A DNA stretch of 43,456 nt, taken from NCBI GenBank assembly GCA_902384455.1, contig CABMCB010000064.1:1-43456 (forward strand), read 5' to 3'. Both the position numbers and the translations under genes were made by a program. Of the stretch, positions 33,024 through 41,302 are shown in pieces. The notes below the pieces were generated by a model. It ran no database searches. It was given only the letters and a program-made list of their open reading frames with translations, and was not told the origin of the DNA. The first letter of the stretch is position 1; each line of letters begins with the position of its first letter. The stretch comes from an uncultured archaeon (GTDB taxonomy: Archaea > Altiarchaeota > Altiarchaeia > IMC4 > SCGC-AAA252-I15).

Positions 33024-34121
33024 ATGGGAATTAAGTTTTTTTTTACCTCGGTTTTTGCTATCATTCTCATTTCGCCTTTAGTTTCGGCTCAGTCCGACTT
33101 GGGCGCAATACCCGGGTGGAGCAAGACTCTTTCAGGCAGCGTGGTTGAAGCTCACGTTTACAACGGATTCGTTTACGCTGTTTCTGCCGACGGCGGAGTA
33201 TATGAGTTCAACGCCAGCAGCGGCGTACTACTATGGTCTAAGTCTCTTGGAGAATCGGCCGCCGCGGTCGAAGTTTATAGGGGCTTCATTTACGTGGTCA
33301 CCTCCAACGCCACTTTGTACGTAATGTCTTCTGACGGCACGGTTCAAGGCAAACTCCGTTTGGGTGCTCATCCCGCGTTTCCTGAAGGCTTTATCGTTTC
33401 CGACACCGGGTTTTTTGTGGGCGGAACGGACGGACGCCTTTTTGCTTATTCTCTTGACGGCCGCTTCATGTGGGAGTACGGGGCGGGAGGGTCTGTGATG
33501 GCTTTGTCGCCGTCCAAAGATGGGGGGGTTATTGTGGCAGGTGACCGTCAGATTTATTATTTGACTTCAAGCGGTTCGTTGGTCAGGAATTTCAACTTGG
33601 AGAGCTACCTTAGGTCGGTGAGGTTGACCCCCAACTTGATTGTGGCGTACACCGGAGCCGACCGCCTTGTGGCGCTTAACATGTCGGGAGACCAGATTTT
33701 CAATTTGAATTTAGCCGACGAAGTCGGCTACATTTACGCGCTCAACGATTCCCTATTGGCTGGGACGCGCGGCGGAAAAATAATGCATGTGCTTCTGAAC
33801 GGAACTGTTCTCTCCTCGATTAACTTGAATTCCAGCGTCGTGGCCATAACATCAAACGACCAGTACGCCATGGCATCCACATTAAACGACAGACTCTACC
33901 TGTACGGACGCAACAACACATTACTTTGGACTACCCCCACCACAGGGAGAATACTCACTTTCGACAACGAAGACGGCCACATAATAGCGGGTTCCAGCGG
34001 AGGAACCCTTTACCGCTTCAATTTGCCTCAGAAGGGGACTGAGGAGCTGAAGATTGCGGCGGCAGTAATAGCCGTTTTATTCGTTGTAGCGTCAATACTT
34101 CTCATCAAATCCTGGAGGTGA
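33024..34121 (+). CDS. PQQ-like beta-propeller protein, C-terminally anchored
   Basis: A 365-residue exported protein. The signal peptide is FFFTSVFAIILISPLVSA (residues 5-22). About seven propeller blades follow (25-335), each with patterns such as GGVYEFNASSGVLLWSKSL, DGRLFAYSLDGRFMWEY, GKIMHVLLNGTVLSSI and GTLYRFNLPQ: the W/D-rich strand ends of PQQ-like/quinoprotein repeats, as in BamB. A membrane helix near the C-terminus (IAAAVIAVLFVVASILLI) and a short basic tail anchor it, so the propeller faces outside. It may be a surface scaffold; an enzyme is not implied. ychF begins 7 bp downstream, probably on the same transcript. Confidence 0.87.
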   Translation: MGIKFFFTSVFAIILISPLVSAQSDLGAIPGWSKTLSGSVVEAHVYNGFVYAVSADGGVYEFNASSGVLLWSKSLGESAAAVEVYRGFIYVVTSNATLYVMSSDGTVQGKLRLGAHPAFPEGFIVSDTGFFVGGTDGRLFAYSLDGRFMWEYGAGGSVMALSPSKDGGVIVAGDRQIYYLTSSGSLVRNFNLESYLRSVRLTPNLIVAYTGADRLVALNMSGDQIFNLNLADEVGYIYALNDSLLAGTRGGKIMHVLLNGTVLSSINLNSSVVAITSNDQYAMASTLNDRLYLYGRNNTLLWTTPTTGRILTFDNEDGHIIAGSSGGTLYRFNLPQKGTEELKIAAAVIAVLFVVASILLIKSWR

Positions 34122-34128
34122 ATGAAAA

Positions 34129-35304
34129 ATGATTGTGGGAGTCGTAGGTAAGCCGAACGTGGGGAAATCAACTTTGTTCAAGGCTATGTCGATGGCCGAG
34201 GCGGAAATCGCCAATTTTCCTTTCACCACAATCAAGCCTAACGTGGGCGTTGGTTACGTGCGTACGCCGGACGCCGGCGTCCACTTCAACGTCACTGCCG
34301 CAGCACGCAACTCAGTAGTCCGCGCAGGAGTACGGTTCACTCCAGTCAAGCTCATAGACGTCGCGGGTCTTGTTCCCGGAGCCCACGAAGGGAAAGGATT
34401 GGGCAACCAGTTTCTCGACGATTTGTCTGCGGCGGACGTCCTCATCCACGTTGTGGACGCTAGCGGGCGCACCAACGAGTTGGGGGAGCCTGCAGCCGAC
34501 CATGACCCAAAGAAAGACATTGCTTTTTTGGAGGAGGAGATTGACTTGTGGTTTACTGGTCTTGTGAAAAAGCATTGGGATAAAATCAAAAGCAGAATCA
34601 AATACGACAGCGGCGACATAGTGAAGGAGTTTTCCGCCGTGCTTTCGGGGATCAAGATTTCAGAGCACCACGTGAAGACGACGCTTTTGAAGATGGGCCG
34701 CGAAGGCACCGTTGATTGGAGCGACGACGACGTCGCCGACTTCGCAGTGGAACTAAGGAAGATGAGCAAACCAATAGTACTTGTCGCAAACAAGGCGGAC
34801 GTTCCCGGAGCAGACAAACATCTTCCAGGGCTTAAGGAAAAATACGGGATATTTCCGGTGTCCGCAGCAAGCGAACTCGCATTAAGGCAGGCGGACAAGG
34901 CAGGCGTCATAGAGTACCTGCCTGGAGACTCCGACTTCAAAATCAAAGGCACGCCAGACGAGAAACAAAAGAAGGCGCTTGAGTTCATCAGGACAGGAGT
35001 ACTGAAGAAATACGGCTCAACAGGAGTACAGCAAATATTGAACCACGCCGTATTCGACATGCTAAAATACATGGTCGTATACCCCGTGGAAAACGAAAAC
35101 GCCTTATCAGACGGCCAAGGAAACATACTCCCAGACAGCCACCTCGTACCGCAAGGCACAACTGCAATAGAACTCGCCTACCGCATACACACAGACATAG
35201 GCGACAAATTCATAGGCGCAATAGACTGCAAAACAAAAAGACGCATAGGCCGCGACCACGTTTTGGCCGACGGAGACGTCGTGAAGATAATCACCCACAG
35301 ATAG
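34129..35304 (+). CDS. ychF: YchF-type GTPase/ATPase (archaeal subgroup)
   Basis: A 391-residue Obg-related P-loop protein of the YchF group. G1 is GKPNVGKST (residues 7-15), FTTIKPN is switch I, G3 is DVAGLVPGAHEGKGLGNQFLDDL (near 78-100), and G4 is VANKAD (near 218). A TGS-like domain ends the protein (ELAYRIHTDIGDKFIGAIDCKTKRRIG, near 345-372). YchF proteins bind ribosomes and respond to stress, and many hydrolyse ATP rather than GTP; the NKAD found here is usual in archaeal members. A strong Shine-Dalgarno GGAGGTGA lies 7 bases before ATG. The last 300 bp are A/C-ending. Confidence 0.94.
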   Translation: MIVGVVGKPNVGKSTLFKAMSMAEAEIANFPFTTIKPNVGVGYVRTPDAGVHFNVTAAARNSVVRAGVRFTPVKLIDVAGLVPGAHEGKGLGNQFLDDLSAADVLIHVVDASGRTNELGEPAADHDPKKDIAFLEEEIDLWFTGLVKKHWDKIKSRIKYDSGDIVKEFSAVLSGIKISEHHVKTTLLKMGREGTVDWSDDDVADFAVELRKMSKPIVLVANKADVPGADKHLPGLKEKYGIFPVSAASELALRQADKAGVIEYLPGDSDFKIKGTPDEKQKKALEFIRTGVLKKYGSTGVQQILNHAVFDMLKYMVVYPVENENALSDGQGNILPDSHLVPQGTTAIELAYRIHTDIGDKFIGAIDCKTKRRIGRDHVLADGDVVKIITHR

Positions 35305-35361
35305 GCGACGTAATAAGCATACGTAGGCTGACGCTATCTAGAGCGCCTGTCTTTGCGAGTA

Positions 35362-35376
35362 CCTCATTTTATGAGG
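35362..35376. terminator. Small perfect hairpin between convergent genes
   Basis: CCTCAT and ATGAGG pair perfectly around TTT in the 102-bp gap between ychF and the convergent DUF6448 gene. There is no long T-run directly after it, although CTTTTG follows 18 bp later. It could aid termination in either direction. Confidence 0.3.
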
Positions 35377-35406
35377 GCTATGCTTTTGTAGGGGGACTAT
35401 TCCGCC

Positions 35407-35952
35407 TCATCCTCCATGCTTGGGCCCGCCTTCTCCTTCATTAGGGTGTCCGCCGGCCTTTATGAACTCATAAAGGTGGGGCGAATACAGCGTCAATCCA
35501 AGGAAGGACTCGACATATTCCCGTGCGGAATCCACGTCGTTGGGGTCGTATCTCCTCTTGGACATGGTATCCCTGAATTTTTCAGTGACCTTCTCTTCGA
35601 CGGCGCGGTTCAGCAGCTTTATCACATCCTTCACGTCGCCTTTTTCAATGGCTTCCTCGACCTTTGGGACCACCGGACCCTCGTCTAAGCCGGAGGGCTT
35701 CAACCCAGTATAGGGTGCGCCTTCCCCCGTCCTATGGAGCCTGACGACAGTCTCAAAAAACCATAGGTCAGCGACCTCCTTCGCCTCCTTGCCGAGCTTC
35801 CTGGCAACCAGCGTCTTATCATACGCCTTTTTTATCTCTGCCTCGGCGCTTTTGGGGGCCCAAGGCAGAATCAGCTTCACATTCCCCGTCTCCAACGCAT
35901 TCTTAGCAGCCGTTACAACCGGCCCATCCATAGTATCGCAGTGCGGCGGCAT
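35407..35952 (-). CDS. DUF6448 family protein
   Basis: A 181-residue cytoplasmic protein. The opening MPPHCDTMDGPVVTAAKNALETGNV is the hallmark of DUF6448, in which HCDTxDGP-VV is conserved. RTGEGAPYTGLKPSGLDEGPVVPKVEEAIEKGD in the middle repeats the DGPVV/EGPVV element, suggesting an internal duplication. A C-terminal His/Gly-rich tail (GGHPNEGEGGPKHGG) follows. The conserved His, Cys and Asp at the N-terminus could bind metal; the function is unknown. GGAGGG lies 6 bases before ATG. Confidence 0.85.
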   Translation of the reverse strand: MPPHCDTMDGPVVTAAKNALETGNVKLILPWAPKSAEAEIKKAYDKTLVARKLGKEAKEVADLWFFETVVRLHRTGEGAPYTGLKPSGLDEGPVVPKVEEAIEKGDVKDVIKLLNRAVEEKVTEKFRDTMSKRRYDPNDVDSAREYVESFLGLTLYSPHLYEFIKAGGHPNEGEGGPKHGG

Positions 35953-35973
35953 ACAATTCCCTCCACTAAACCT

Positions 35974-35997
35974 TTATAAAAAACACGTTATAAAACC
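35974..35997 (-). promoter_or_regulatory. Two TATA-like boxes of the DUF6448 gene
   Basis: On the minus strand, TTTTATAAC and TTTTTTATAA occur 20-45 bp before the ATG at 35952. The outer box predicts a start site that still includes the GGAGGG ribosome-binding site; the inner one would give a nearly leaderless transcript. Confidence 0.45.
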
Positions 35998-36060
35998 TAG
36001 CAACTGGAAGAATCCGGCTTATCCCCAACTCGTATTCACCTAATGCTGCTCCTAAACAGA

Positions 36061-36852
36061 CTAAACAAGCAATGTATCCGCCCAGAGTTCCTTGAGCTTC
36101 CTCTGGCTTATTTGCTGGTATTCGCGGTCTTCAGCGTGCACTTCCAGCGTGATTGTCTTGTCGTAGCCGATTGTTTTGAGGCCTGCGACTAGTTTTGTGA
36201 AGTCTATGTCTCCTACTCCAAGGGGCAGGTGTTCGTCTCGGAATCCGTGGTTGTCGTGCATGTGGACGTGGTTCAAGTAGGGCTTTAGTTCCGTCATCAT
36301 GGCGACTATGTTGTCGGTCTTCTTTACTTTCATGAAGGCGTGGCCTACGTCCAAAGTGAATTTGAGTCCGTCTGCTTGCGAGAATATTTGCTTTAGGTTT
36401 TCGACTGAGAAGTATTCTTCCTCGAAGTTTTCGAGGTTTAGCGTCAGGTTGTGTTTTGATGCTTCTTCGACTAGCACTTTGGCGGACTCTATTGTGCGGG
36501 CGACGACTTCCGTCTGCTCGCGCTTGAGTTTCATTGGGTCAGGGTGCATTGTGACGTGCTGTATCTCCAGTTCCTGACACATGGAAAATATCTTGTCGCA
36601 CTCCGAAAGTATTGCGGCGCGGACGCTGTCGTAAGGGTGGATTATGTGCAAAAACCAAGGCATATGGCCAACCAGCGTCAGGTCGTATGATGAGAGGGCG
36701 TCTTTGAGGGCCGGCATCATCTCCCGGATTTTCTCTGGTGTCGCCTCAGGGTACTCTATCGTCAAATCTACGTAGTCGAATCCTTGGTCTCCGATAATCT
36801 TGACTTCTTCTACGAGGTTCTTCCGCGGATTGTTCATCGCCCCGAATTTCAT
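36061..36852 (-). CDS. TIM-barrel sugar-phosphate isomerase/AP endonuclease-like protein
   Basis: A 263-residue xylose-isomerase-like TIM barrel (AP endonuclease 2 family). Metal ligands typical of the family appear in order: MHPDPM (near residue 102), NLENFEEEYF (near 139), TLDVGHAF (near 163), HVHMHDNHGFRDEHLPLG (near 190) and TLEVHAED (near 235). Members include hydroxypyruvate isomerase, inosose dehydratase and endonuclease IV; this short form is most like sugar isomerases or epimerases, but no substrate can be named. The frame extends to 36966, overlapping the PH-like gene by 52 bp; ATG 36852 (MKFGAMNNP) gives the family N-terminus and is chosen. Cytoplasmic. Confidence 0.88.
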   Translation of the reverse strand: MKFGAMNNPRKNLVEEVKIIGDQGFDYVDLTIEYPEATPEKIREMMPALKDALSSYDLTLVGHMPWFLHIIHPYDSVRAAILSECDKIFSMCQELEIQHVTMHPDPMKLKREQTEVVARTIESAKVLVEEASKHNLTLNLENFEEEYFSVENLKQIFSQADGLKFTLDVGHAFMKVKKTDNIVAMMTELKPYLNHVHMHDNHGFRDEHLPLGVGDIDFTKLVAGLKTIGYDKTITLEVHAEDREYQQISQRKLKELWADTLLV

Positions 36853-36914
36853 TTTAGTTTCCTGCCAAGTGGAATGGGAAAAACAAGTTAAAAATAGGAC
36901 GGCTGACCGCAGGC

Positions 36915-37364
36915 TTATTTTTTGTTTTTGGTTTTTTTGCCTGAAGGCTCGCTGCTCCGCTTCCACTCCTTTTCAACTATGCCTTTAAGCGCCTTGTCGA
37001 AGTGGTCTTCAAGCTCTTTCAGGCGGTCTTCGTCTATCTTAGGAAGCTCCGGCGGACCGGTGAAGGGGGTTATGTATATTGTCTGGTGTTCGCCTTCGTA
37101 GAGGTAGCGGACTTCCACGCACGTCAGAAAGTTCATTCCGCGCTTTTTGGCGTGGATTACGTTCGCCAGAGGAATCTTGTGGAACTGATTTTTTGTGTCT
37201 TCGGTGCCGCCGAAAAAAATGTGTTCTTCAGTCACAACAAGAAGGTGCGGAAAATTCTGGTTGCCCCACCAGAGGCTCCTGCGCGTCAGCACCTGCATTA
37301 CGCGCACAACCTCAGCCTCCCACATGTCGGTTTTGACGTCTCCGAAGTCTACAAGTTCCGCCAT
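36915..37364 (-). CDS. PH/GRAM-like domain protein, unknown function
   Basis: A 149-residue protein. The core resembles small prokaryotic PH-like domains: HLLVVTEEHIFFGGTEDTKNQFHKIPLANVIHAKKRGMNFLTCVEVRYLYEGEHQTIYITPF (near residues 40-101), i.e. strand-rich 'LxVTxxxIxF..... xxIPLxxI' followed by a second beta set. An acidic/basic helix and a Lys-rich tail (SGKKTKNKK) end it. The match is by pattern only. It precedes the TIM-barrel gene on the same strand by 62 bp and may be co-transcribed. Confidence 0.7.
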   Translation of the reverse strand: MAELVDFGDVKTDMWEAEVVRVMQVLTRRSLWWGNQNFPHLLVVTEEHIFFGGTEDTKNQFHKIPLANVIHAKKRGMNFLTCVEVRYLYEGEHQTIYITPFTGPPELPKIDEDRLKELEDHFDKALKGIVEKEWKRSSEPSGKKTKNKK

Positions 37365-37387
37365 CAGTTAATACTTGCCGACACTTT

Positions 37388-37978
37388 TTATAATTGCGAC
37401 AGAAACAGGCGGTGAATCCTAAGGTCGCCTGTAAGCTCCGGATGAAACGCCGTGCCCAGTAAGTTATTCTGCCTCACCATCACAATGAAACCTCCGTAAG
37501 ACGCAAGCGCCTCGGCGTCGCCCCAAACCCGCTCTACCGCAGGAGCCCTGATGAACACGGCATGAAAAGGCTTCTTCCCCAACACTGGTATGACGATTTC
37601 CTCCTCAAAACTCTCCTTCTGGCGGCCGAACGCGTTTCTGTCGACTTTTGCGTCAAGCAGCTTAAGCAGGGGTTGACCTCCTTTTTCCGTGTTTTCGGCT
37701 TCTTTAGCCAAAAGTATTAGGCCTGCGCATGTTCCCCATATTGGCGCGCCTTTTTTGTGCAGTTTTTTGATTGCTTTGTCGCAGCCGGTTTTGGCAAGGA
37801 GTTTTCCGAGTGTTGTGCTTTCTCCGCCCGGCAGAACAAGGGCTGAGACAGAGAGGATTTTTTCAGGAGTCTTGACTTCGATTATGTCCGCCTTAATTCC
37901 TTCTAATTCGGCGGCCGTCTGGAGTGCCGCGACGTGTTCTGACACGTCTCCTTGGATGGATAAAACGCCTATCTTCAA
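37388..37978 (-). CDS. pdxT: PLP synthase glutaminase subunit
   Basis: A 196-residue PdxT, the glutaminase that feeds ammonia to PdxS for pyridoxal 5'-phosphate synthesis. LPGGESTT (near residue 45), the nucleophile Cys in WGTCAGLILLA (near 78), FHAVFIRAP and the His-Glu pair in AFHPELTGD (near 170) complete the triad. The frame is open to 38113, but that would bury the N-terminus in the ATPase gene. TTG at 37976-37978 overlaps the ATPase stop (TTGA), lies 7 bases after GAGGA, and begins KIGVLSIQGDV, the family N-terminus. PdxT is thus translationally coupled to a cation ATPase, while pdxS is about 4.2 kb away. Confidence 0.93.
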   Translation of the reverse strand: MKIGVLSIQGDVSEHVAALQTAAELEGIKADIIEVKTPEKILSVSALVLPGGESTTLGKLLAKTGCDKAIKKLHKKGAPIWGTCAGLILLAKEAENTEKGGQPLLKLLDAKVDRNAFGRQKESFEEEIVIPVLGKKPFHAVFIRAPAVERVWGDAEALASYGGFIVMVRQNNLLGTAFHPELTGDLRIHRLFLSQL

Positions 37979-40638
37979 GGCCAAATCCTCTTCCTGATTT
38001 CGACTGCCCATAGGACCGTTGATGAGACGAGGATTATTTTCACCCAGTCGAACGCCGAGAGCGCCACAGTGGAGAATACCGGCTGCAACGTGGGCACGTA
38101 TATTACAGTGCATTGTAGAAGCATTGACGATCCTACTGCGGCAAGGAGGTATTTGTTGCCTAATAATCCGCGCAACGAAAGGACGCTTCCCGACTCGCTT
38201 CTGCAGTTGAAGACGTTGAACATCTCGAACACCACAAGTGTGGTGAACGCCATCGCCTGCGCCTTCACGTCGCCGTTTACGGCCTCAGACGAAAGCACCC
38301 ACAAAGTCCCAACCGTGAACACAAGGCCCACCACAAGCATATCTTTGAGCATTGTGCGCGAAATGACGTCCTCGTTTTTGCGGCGAGGAGGCTTTTTCAT
38401 GACGTCCCCGTCAGGCGGGTCCACCGCCAAAGCCAAAGCCGGCAGCCCGTCGGTCACCAGGTTAACCCAAAGAAGCTGAATCGGCATAAGAGGCAGAGGC
38501 CAATTGTACCGTACCCCAAGGAGGATGCCGAAGAAGATTATGAGTATTTCGCCCACGTTGCTTGAAAGCAAAAACAAAATGAACTTCCGGATGTTGGCGT
38601 AAATCATTCGGCCTTCTTCTACTGCGGCGACTATGCTTGCGAAGTTGTCGTCTGTGAGCACCATGTCGGATGCTTCCTTGCTTACGTCCGTTCCCGTTAT
38701 GCCCATTGCGACGCCGATGTCCGCGCGCTTTAGGGCGGGCGCGTCATTAACCCCGTCGCCAGTCATAGCCACTATGTGGCCGTGCTTTTTTAGCGCGTGT
38801 ATTATGCGGAGTTTGTGTTCGGGCGATACTCGTGCGTAAACGCTTACTTCAAGGACTTTCTTGTGCAGTTCTGCTTCTGAGAGCGCGTCCAGTTCGACGC
38901 CGGACAGCACGCCTTTTGTTTCCAATCCAATTTCTTTGGCGACTGCTTTCGCGGTCAACGGATGGTCGCCTGTGATGATTATTGGGCGGATTCCCGCGGC
39001 TTTGCATCTTGCGACCGCCTCTGCGACCTCTGGGCGCGGAGGATCCATCATTCCTACTATGCCAATGTAAACCAAGTCTTCTTCGAGGTTCTTGCCTTTT
39101 TCGCCTTCAGGAATCTTCTTGTATGCGAACGCAAGAACCCTCAACGCCCGCCCGGCCATATCCTCTGCCTCCAAAAGAACCTTCTTCTTCTGCGCTTCAC
39201 TGAAAGCGGTTTCCTTCCCGTTTTTCTGCGCCCTCTTGCACAAAGGCAGTAGAACTTCAGGCGCGCCTTTGACGTAAGCAACGGAAACACCAAACTCCTT
39301 GTGGACGGTCGTCATCCGCTTTCTTGCGCCGTCAAAAGGAACCTCCTTAACGCGCACAGCCTCCTTGCGGACATCCTGCAAAACGCCGCCCTTGCCAGCC
39401 AAAACAACAAGCGCCGCCTCAGTAGGATCGCCCTCAATTGCCCACCTGCCGCTTTCCTTCCTCAAAGTCGCGTCGTTGCACAAAACAGCCGCACGAAGCA
39501 TAAGAACCAAGTCGGAATCAGACTTAACGTCAGCAACGCGGCCGCCTTCAGTGAACTCTCCGACTGGGGCGTATCCATCCCCTGAAACTTCGTAATTGCG
39601 GGCAAGAGTCCTTGCCTGCCGGACAGTCATCTCGTTTTGGGTTAATGTGCCTGTCTTGTCGCTTGCTATGACAGTGGCCGCGCCCAGAGTCTCAACAGCA
39701 GGAAGCTTGCGAAGCACCGCGTTCCGCTTCACCATCCTCTGAACCCCAAGAGCAAGCGTGATTGTGATTGTGGCCGGAAGCCCTTCAGGCACGGCTGCCA
39801 CAGCAAGGCTCACAGACTCCATAAACATCTCCAACGCAGGCTTGCCCGAAAGCCACCCAACAGTAAAGACTACCGCGCAGACGACCAGCGTGGCAACGCC
39901 AATCTGCTTCGCCAAACCGTCAAGACGCTGCTGCAAAGGAGTCGCCTCCTCAACAACAGACTCCACAAGACCCGCAATACGGCCCATCTCAGTTTCCATG
40001 CCCGTGGCAACAACGACGGCAACACCCCGCCCATAAGTCGCAATCGTCCCCATATAAACCATGCAACTGCGGTCGGCCAAAGAAGTCGACTCAGACAAAG
40101 AATCAACCTGCTTGGCAACAGGCACGCTTTCGCCCGTCAGACTGCTCTCGTCCACCTTAAGGTCAAACGCCTCAACCAACCTACAGTCTGCCGCAATCTT
40201 GTCGCCCGCATGAATCAGAAGTATGTCTCCGGGAACAATCTGATTAGCAGGAATCCTCTTCTCCTTACCATTACGACGAACAGACGCCTCAGGCGCCATC
40301 ATATTCCTCAACGCCTCAAGACTGCGTTCGGCCTTGTACTCCTGAAGGAAACCGAACACAGCATTCAACACCACGATGGCTAGTATTACTATGGTGTCCA
40401 AAACTTCGCCCAGAAAACCGCTCACTACAGCCGCCGCAATAAGGATGAAGATGAGCAGGTCGTTGAACTGCTCCAAAAACCGCAGTACAATGTTCTTTTT
40501 CTTGGCCGCCTTCAGCCTGTTTTCGCCGTACTGCTTAAGCCGGCGTTCAACCTGCGATTCGCTCAGACCGGAAGACGAGCCTTCAACTGACTTCAGCGCT
40601 TCCTCGGGAGCCATACTATGCCACATAAGCGGTGCCAT
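37975..40638 (-). CDS. P-type Ca2+-ATPase-like cation pump (P2A group)
   Basis: An 887-residue P-type ATPase with about ten helices. Actuator TGES is at residues 168-171, the phosphorylated Asp is in SDKTGTLTQ (Asp 327), TGDGVNDAPALKRADIGVAMG forms the hinge, and VPEGLPATITITLALG (near 283) is the M4 site. M5 has SNVGEILIIFFGI and M6 NLVTDGLPALALAVDPPDGD. The PEGLP Glu plus Asn/Glu of M5 and Asn/Asp of M6 match SERCA-type Ca2+ pumps, as does the N-terminal cation-ATPase domain with WHSM-EEAL. It probably exports Ca2+ (or Mn2+). Wobble bases change from A/C-ending to G/T-ending inside the gene. pdxT follows with a 4-bp overlap. Confidence 0.94.
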   Translation of the reverse strand: MAPLMWHSMAPEEALKSVEGSSSGLSESQVERRLKQYGENRLKAAKKKNIVLRFLEQFNDLLIFILIAAAVVSGFLGEVLDTIVILAIVVLNAVFGFLQEYKAERSLEALRNMMAPEASVRRNGKEKRIPANQIVPGDILLIHAGDKIAADCRLVEAFDLKVDESSLTGESVPVAKQVDSLSESTSLADRSCMVYMGTIATYGRGVAVVVATGMETEMGRIAGLVESVVEEATPLQQRLDGLAKQIGVATLVVCAVVFTVGWLSGKPALEMFMESVSLAVAAVPEGLPATITITLALGVQRMVKRNAVLRKLPAVETLGAATVIASDKTGTLTQNEMTVRQARTLARNYEVSGDGYAPVGEFTEGGRVADVKSDSDLVLMLRAAVLCNDATLRKESGRWAIEGDPTEAALVVLAGKGGVLQDVRKEAVRVKEVPFDGARKRMTTVHKEFGVSVAYVKGAPEVLLPLCKRAQKNGKETAFSEAQKKKVLLEAEDMAGRALRVLAFAYKKIPEGEKGKNLEEDLVYIGIVGMMDPPRPEVAEAVARCKAAGIRPIIITGDHPLTAKAVAKEIGLETKGVLSGVELDALSEAELHKKVLEVSVYARVSPEHKLRIIHALKKHGHIVAMTGDGVNDAPALKRADIGVAMGITGTDVSKEASDMVLTDDNFASIVAAVEEGRMIYANIRKFILFLLSSNVGEILIIFFGILLGVRYNWPLPLMPIQLLWVNLVTDGLPALALAVDPPDGDVMKKPPRRKNEDVISRTMLKDMLVVGLVFTVGTLWVLSSEAVNGDVKAQAMAFTTLVVFEMFNVFNCRSESGSVLSLRGLLGNKYLLAAVGSSMLLQCTVIYVPTLQPVFSTVALSAFDWVKIILVSSTVLWAVEIRKRIWP

Positions 40639-40687
40639 TTTATGAACGAACCTTATTACGCCCTCAGCAATAATAATCTACTCACTT

Positions 40688-41302
40688 ATGTTCGCTGAAA
40701 ACTTTAGGCGCATCCAATCTTCACTGAAGGTGAGCGACGTCCAAGACATCGCCAGAAGATACTTCGTAATGAACGCATTCGACGGAGCACTCACGATGCT
40801 TGGGATAGTGGTGGGAGCATACGTCGCAGGAATGCGCGAACCAGCCATAATCATAGCCGCAGGACTATCAGGCAGCGTCGCCATGGGAATAAGCGGATTC
40901 TCAGGCGCCTACATGACAGAACAAGCCGAACGCACAAGGTCACTTAAAACGCTCGAATCCGCAATGCTATCAGACCTAAGCAAAAGCATACACGGCGACG
41001 CAGGACACCTCGCGGCAATAGCCACGTCACTAGTGGACGGCCTAAGCCCGGCTGTGGGCGCCATATTCATAATCATACCCTTCTTCCTCGTCCGCATGAA
41101 CATGTTGAACTACGACACCGCATTCTACCTTTCAATGGCGATGGCGGCCGTGTTCCTTTTCGCTCTCGGAGCATACTTGAGCGTAATATCGCAGGAGAGG
41201 ATACTGAAGAACGGGTTGAAGATGCTTGCGGTGGGGGTGGTGACTGCGGTAATCACGTCTGCGATAAGCCGCCTCGTGGAAACTCCTCTTCCTATCGTAT
41301 GA
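40688..41302 (+). CDS. VIT1/CCC1-family transporter
   Basis: A 204-residue membrane protein of the VIT1/CCC1 family of Fe2+/Mn2+ transporters (TIGR00267-like archaeal form). Helix 1 FVMNAFDGALTMLGIVVGAYVAG (near residues 25-47) contains the D-G-x-x-x-x-x-G pattern; AMGISGFSGAYMTEQAE (near 65-81) is the second conserved block. LAAIATSLVDGLSPAVGAIFIIIPFFL (near 109-135) with the conserved D-G-x-x-P follows, then two C-terminal helices. The cytoplasmic metal-binding insert of eukaryotic VIT1 is very short here. It diverges from the Ca2+-type ATPase 49 bp away, which places two metal transporters side by side. Its stop abuts the stop of the CBS gene. Confidence 0.88.
   Translation: MFAENFRRIQSSLKVSDVQDIARRYFVMNAFDGALTMLGIVVGAYVAGMREPAIIIAAGLSGSVAMGISGFSGAYMTEQAERTRSLKTLESAMLSDLSKSIHGDAGHLAAIATSLVDGLSPAVGAIFIIIPFFLVRMNMLNYDTAFYLSMAMAAVFLFALGAYLSVISQERILKNGLKMLAVGVVTAVITSAISRLVETPLPIV

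Noticed and set aside
34254..35159. 301-residue leftward ORF
   Set aside because: Antisense to ychF, which has all GTPase motifs.
36061..36966. 301-residue version of the TIM-barrel protein
   Set aside because: The extension overlaps the PH-like gene and is not barrel-like; ATG 36852 starts the family fold.
37388..38113. 241-residue version of PdxT
   Set aside because: The extra 45 residues overlap the ATPase C-terminus and resemble no PdxT; TTG 37978 gives the conserved N-terminus.
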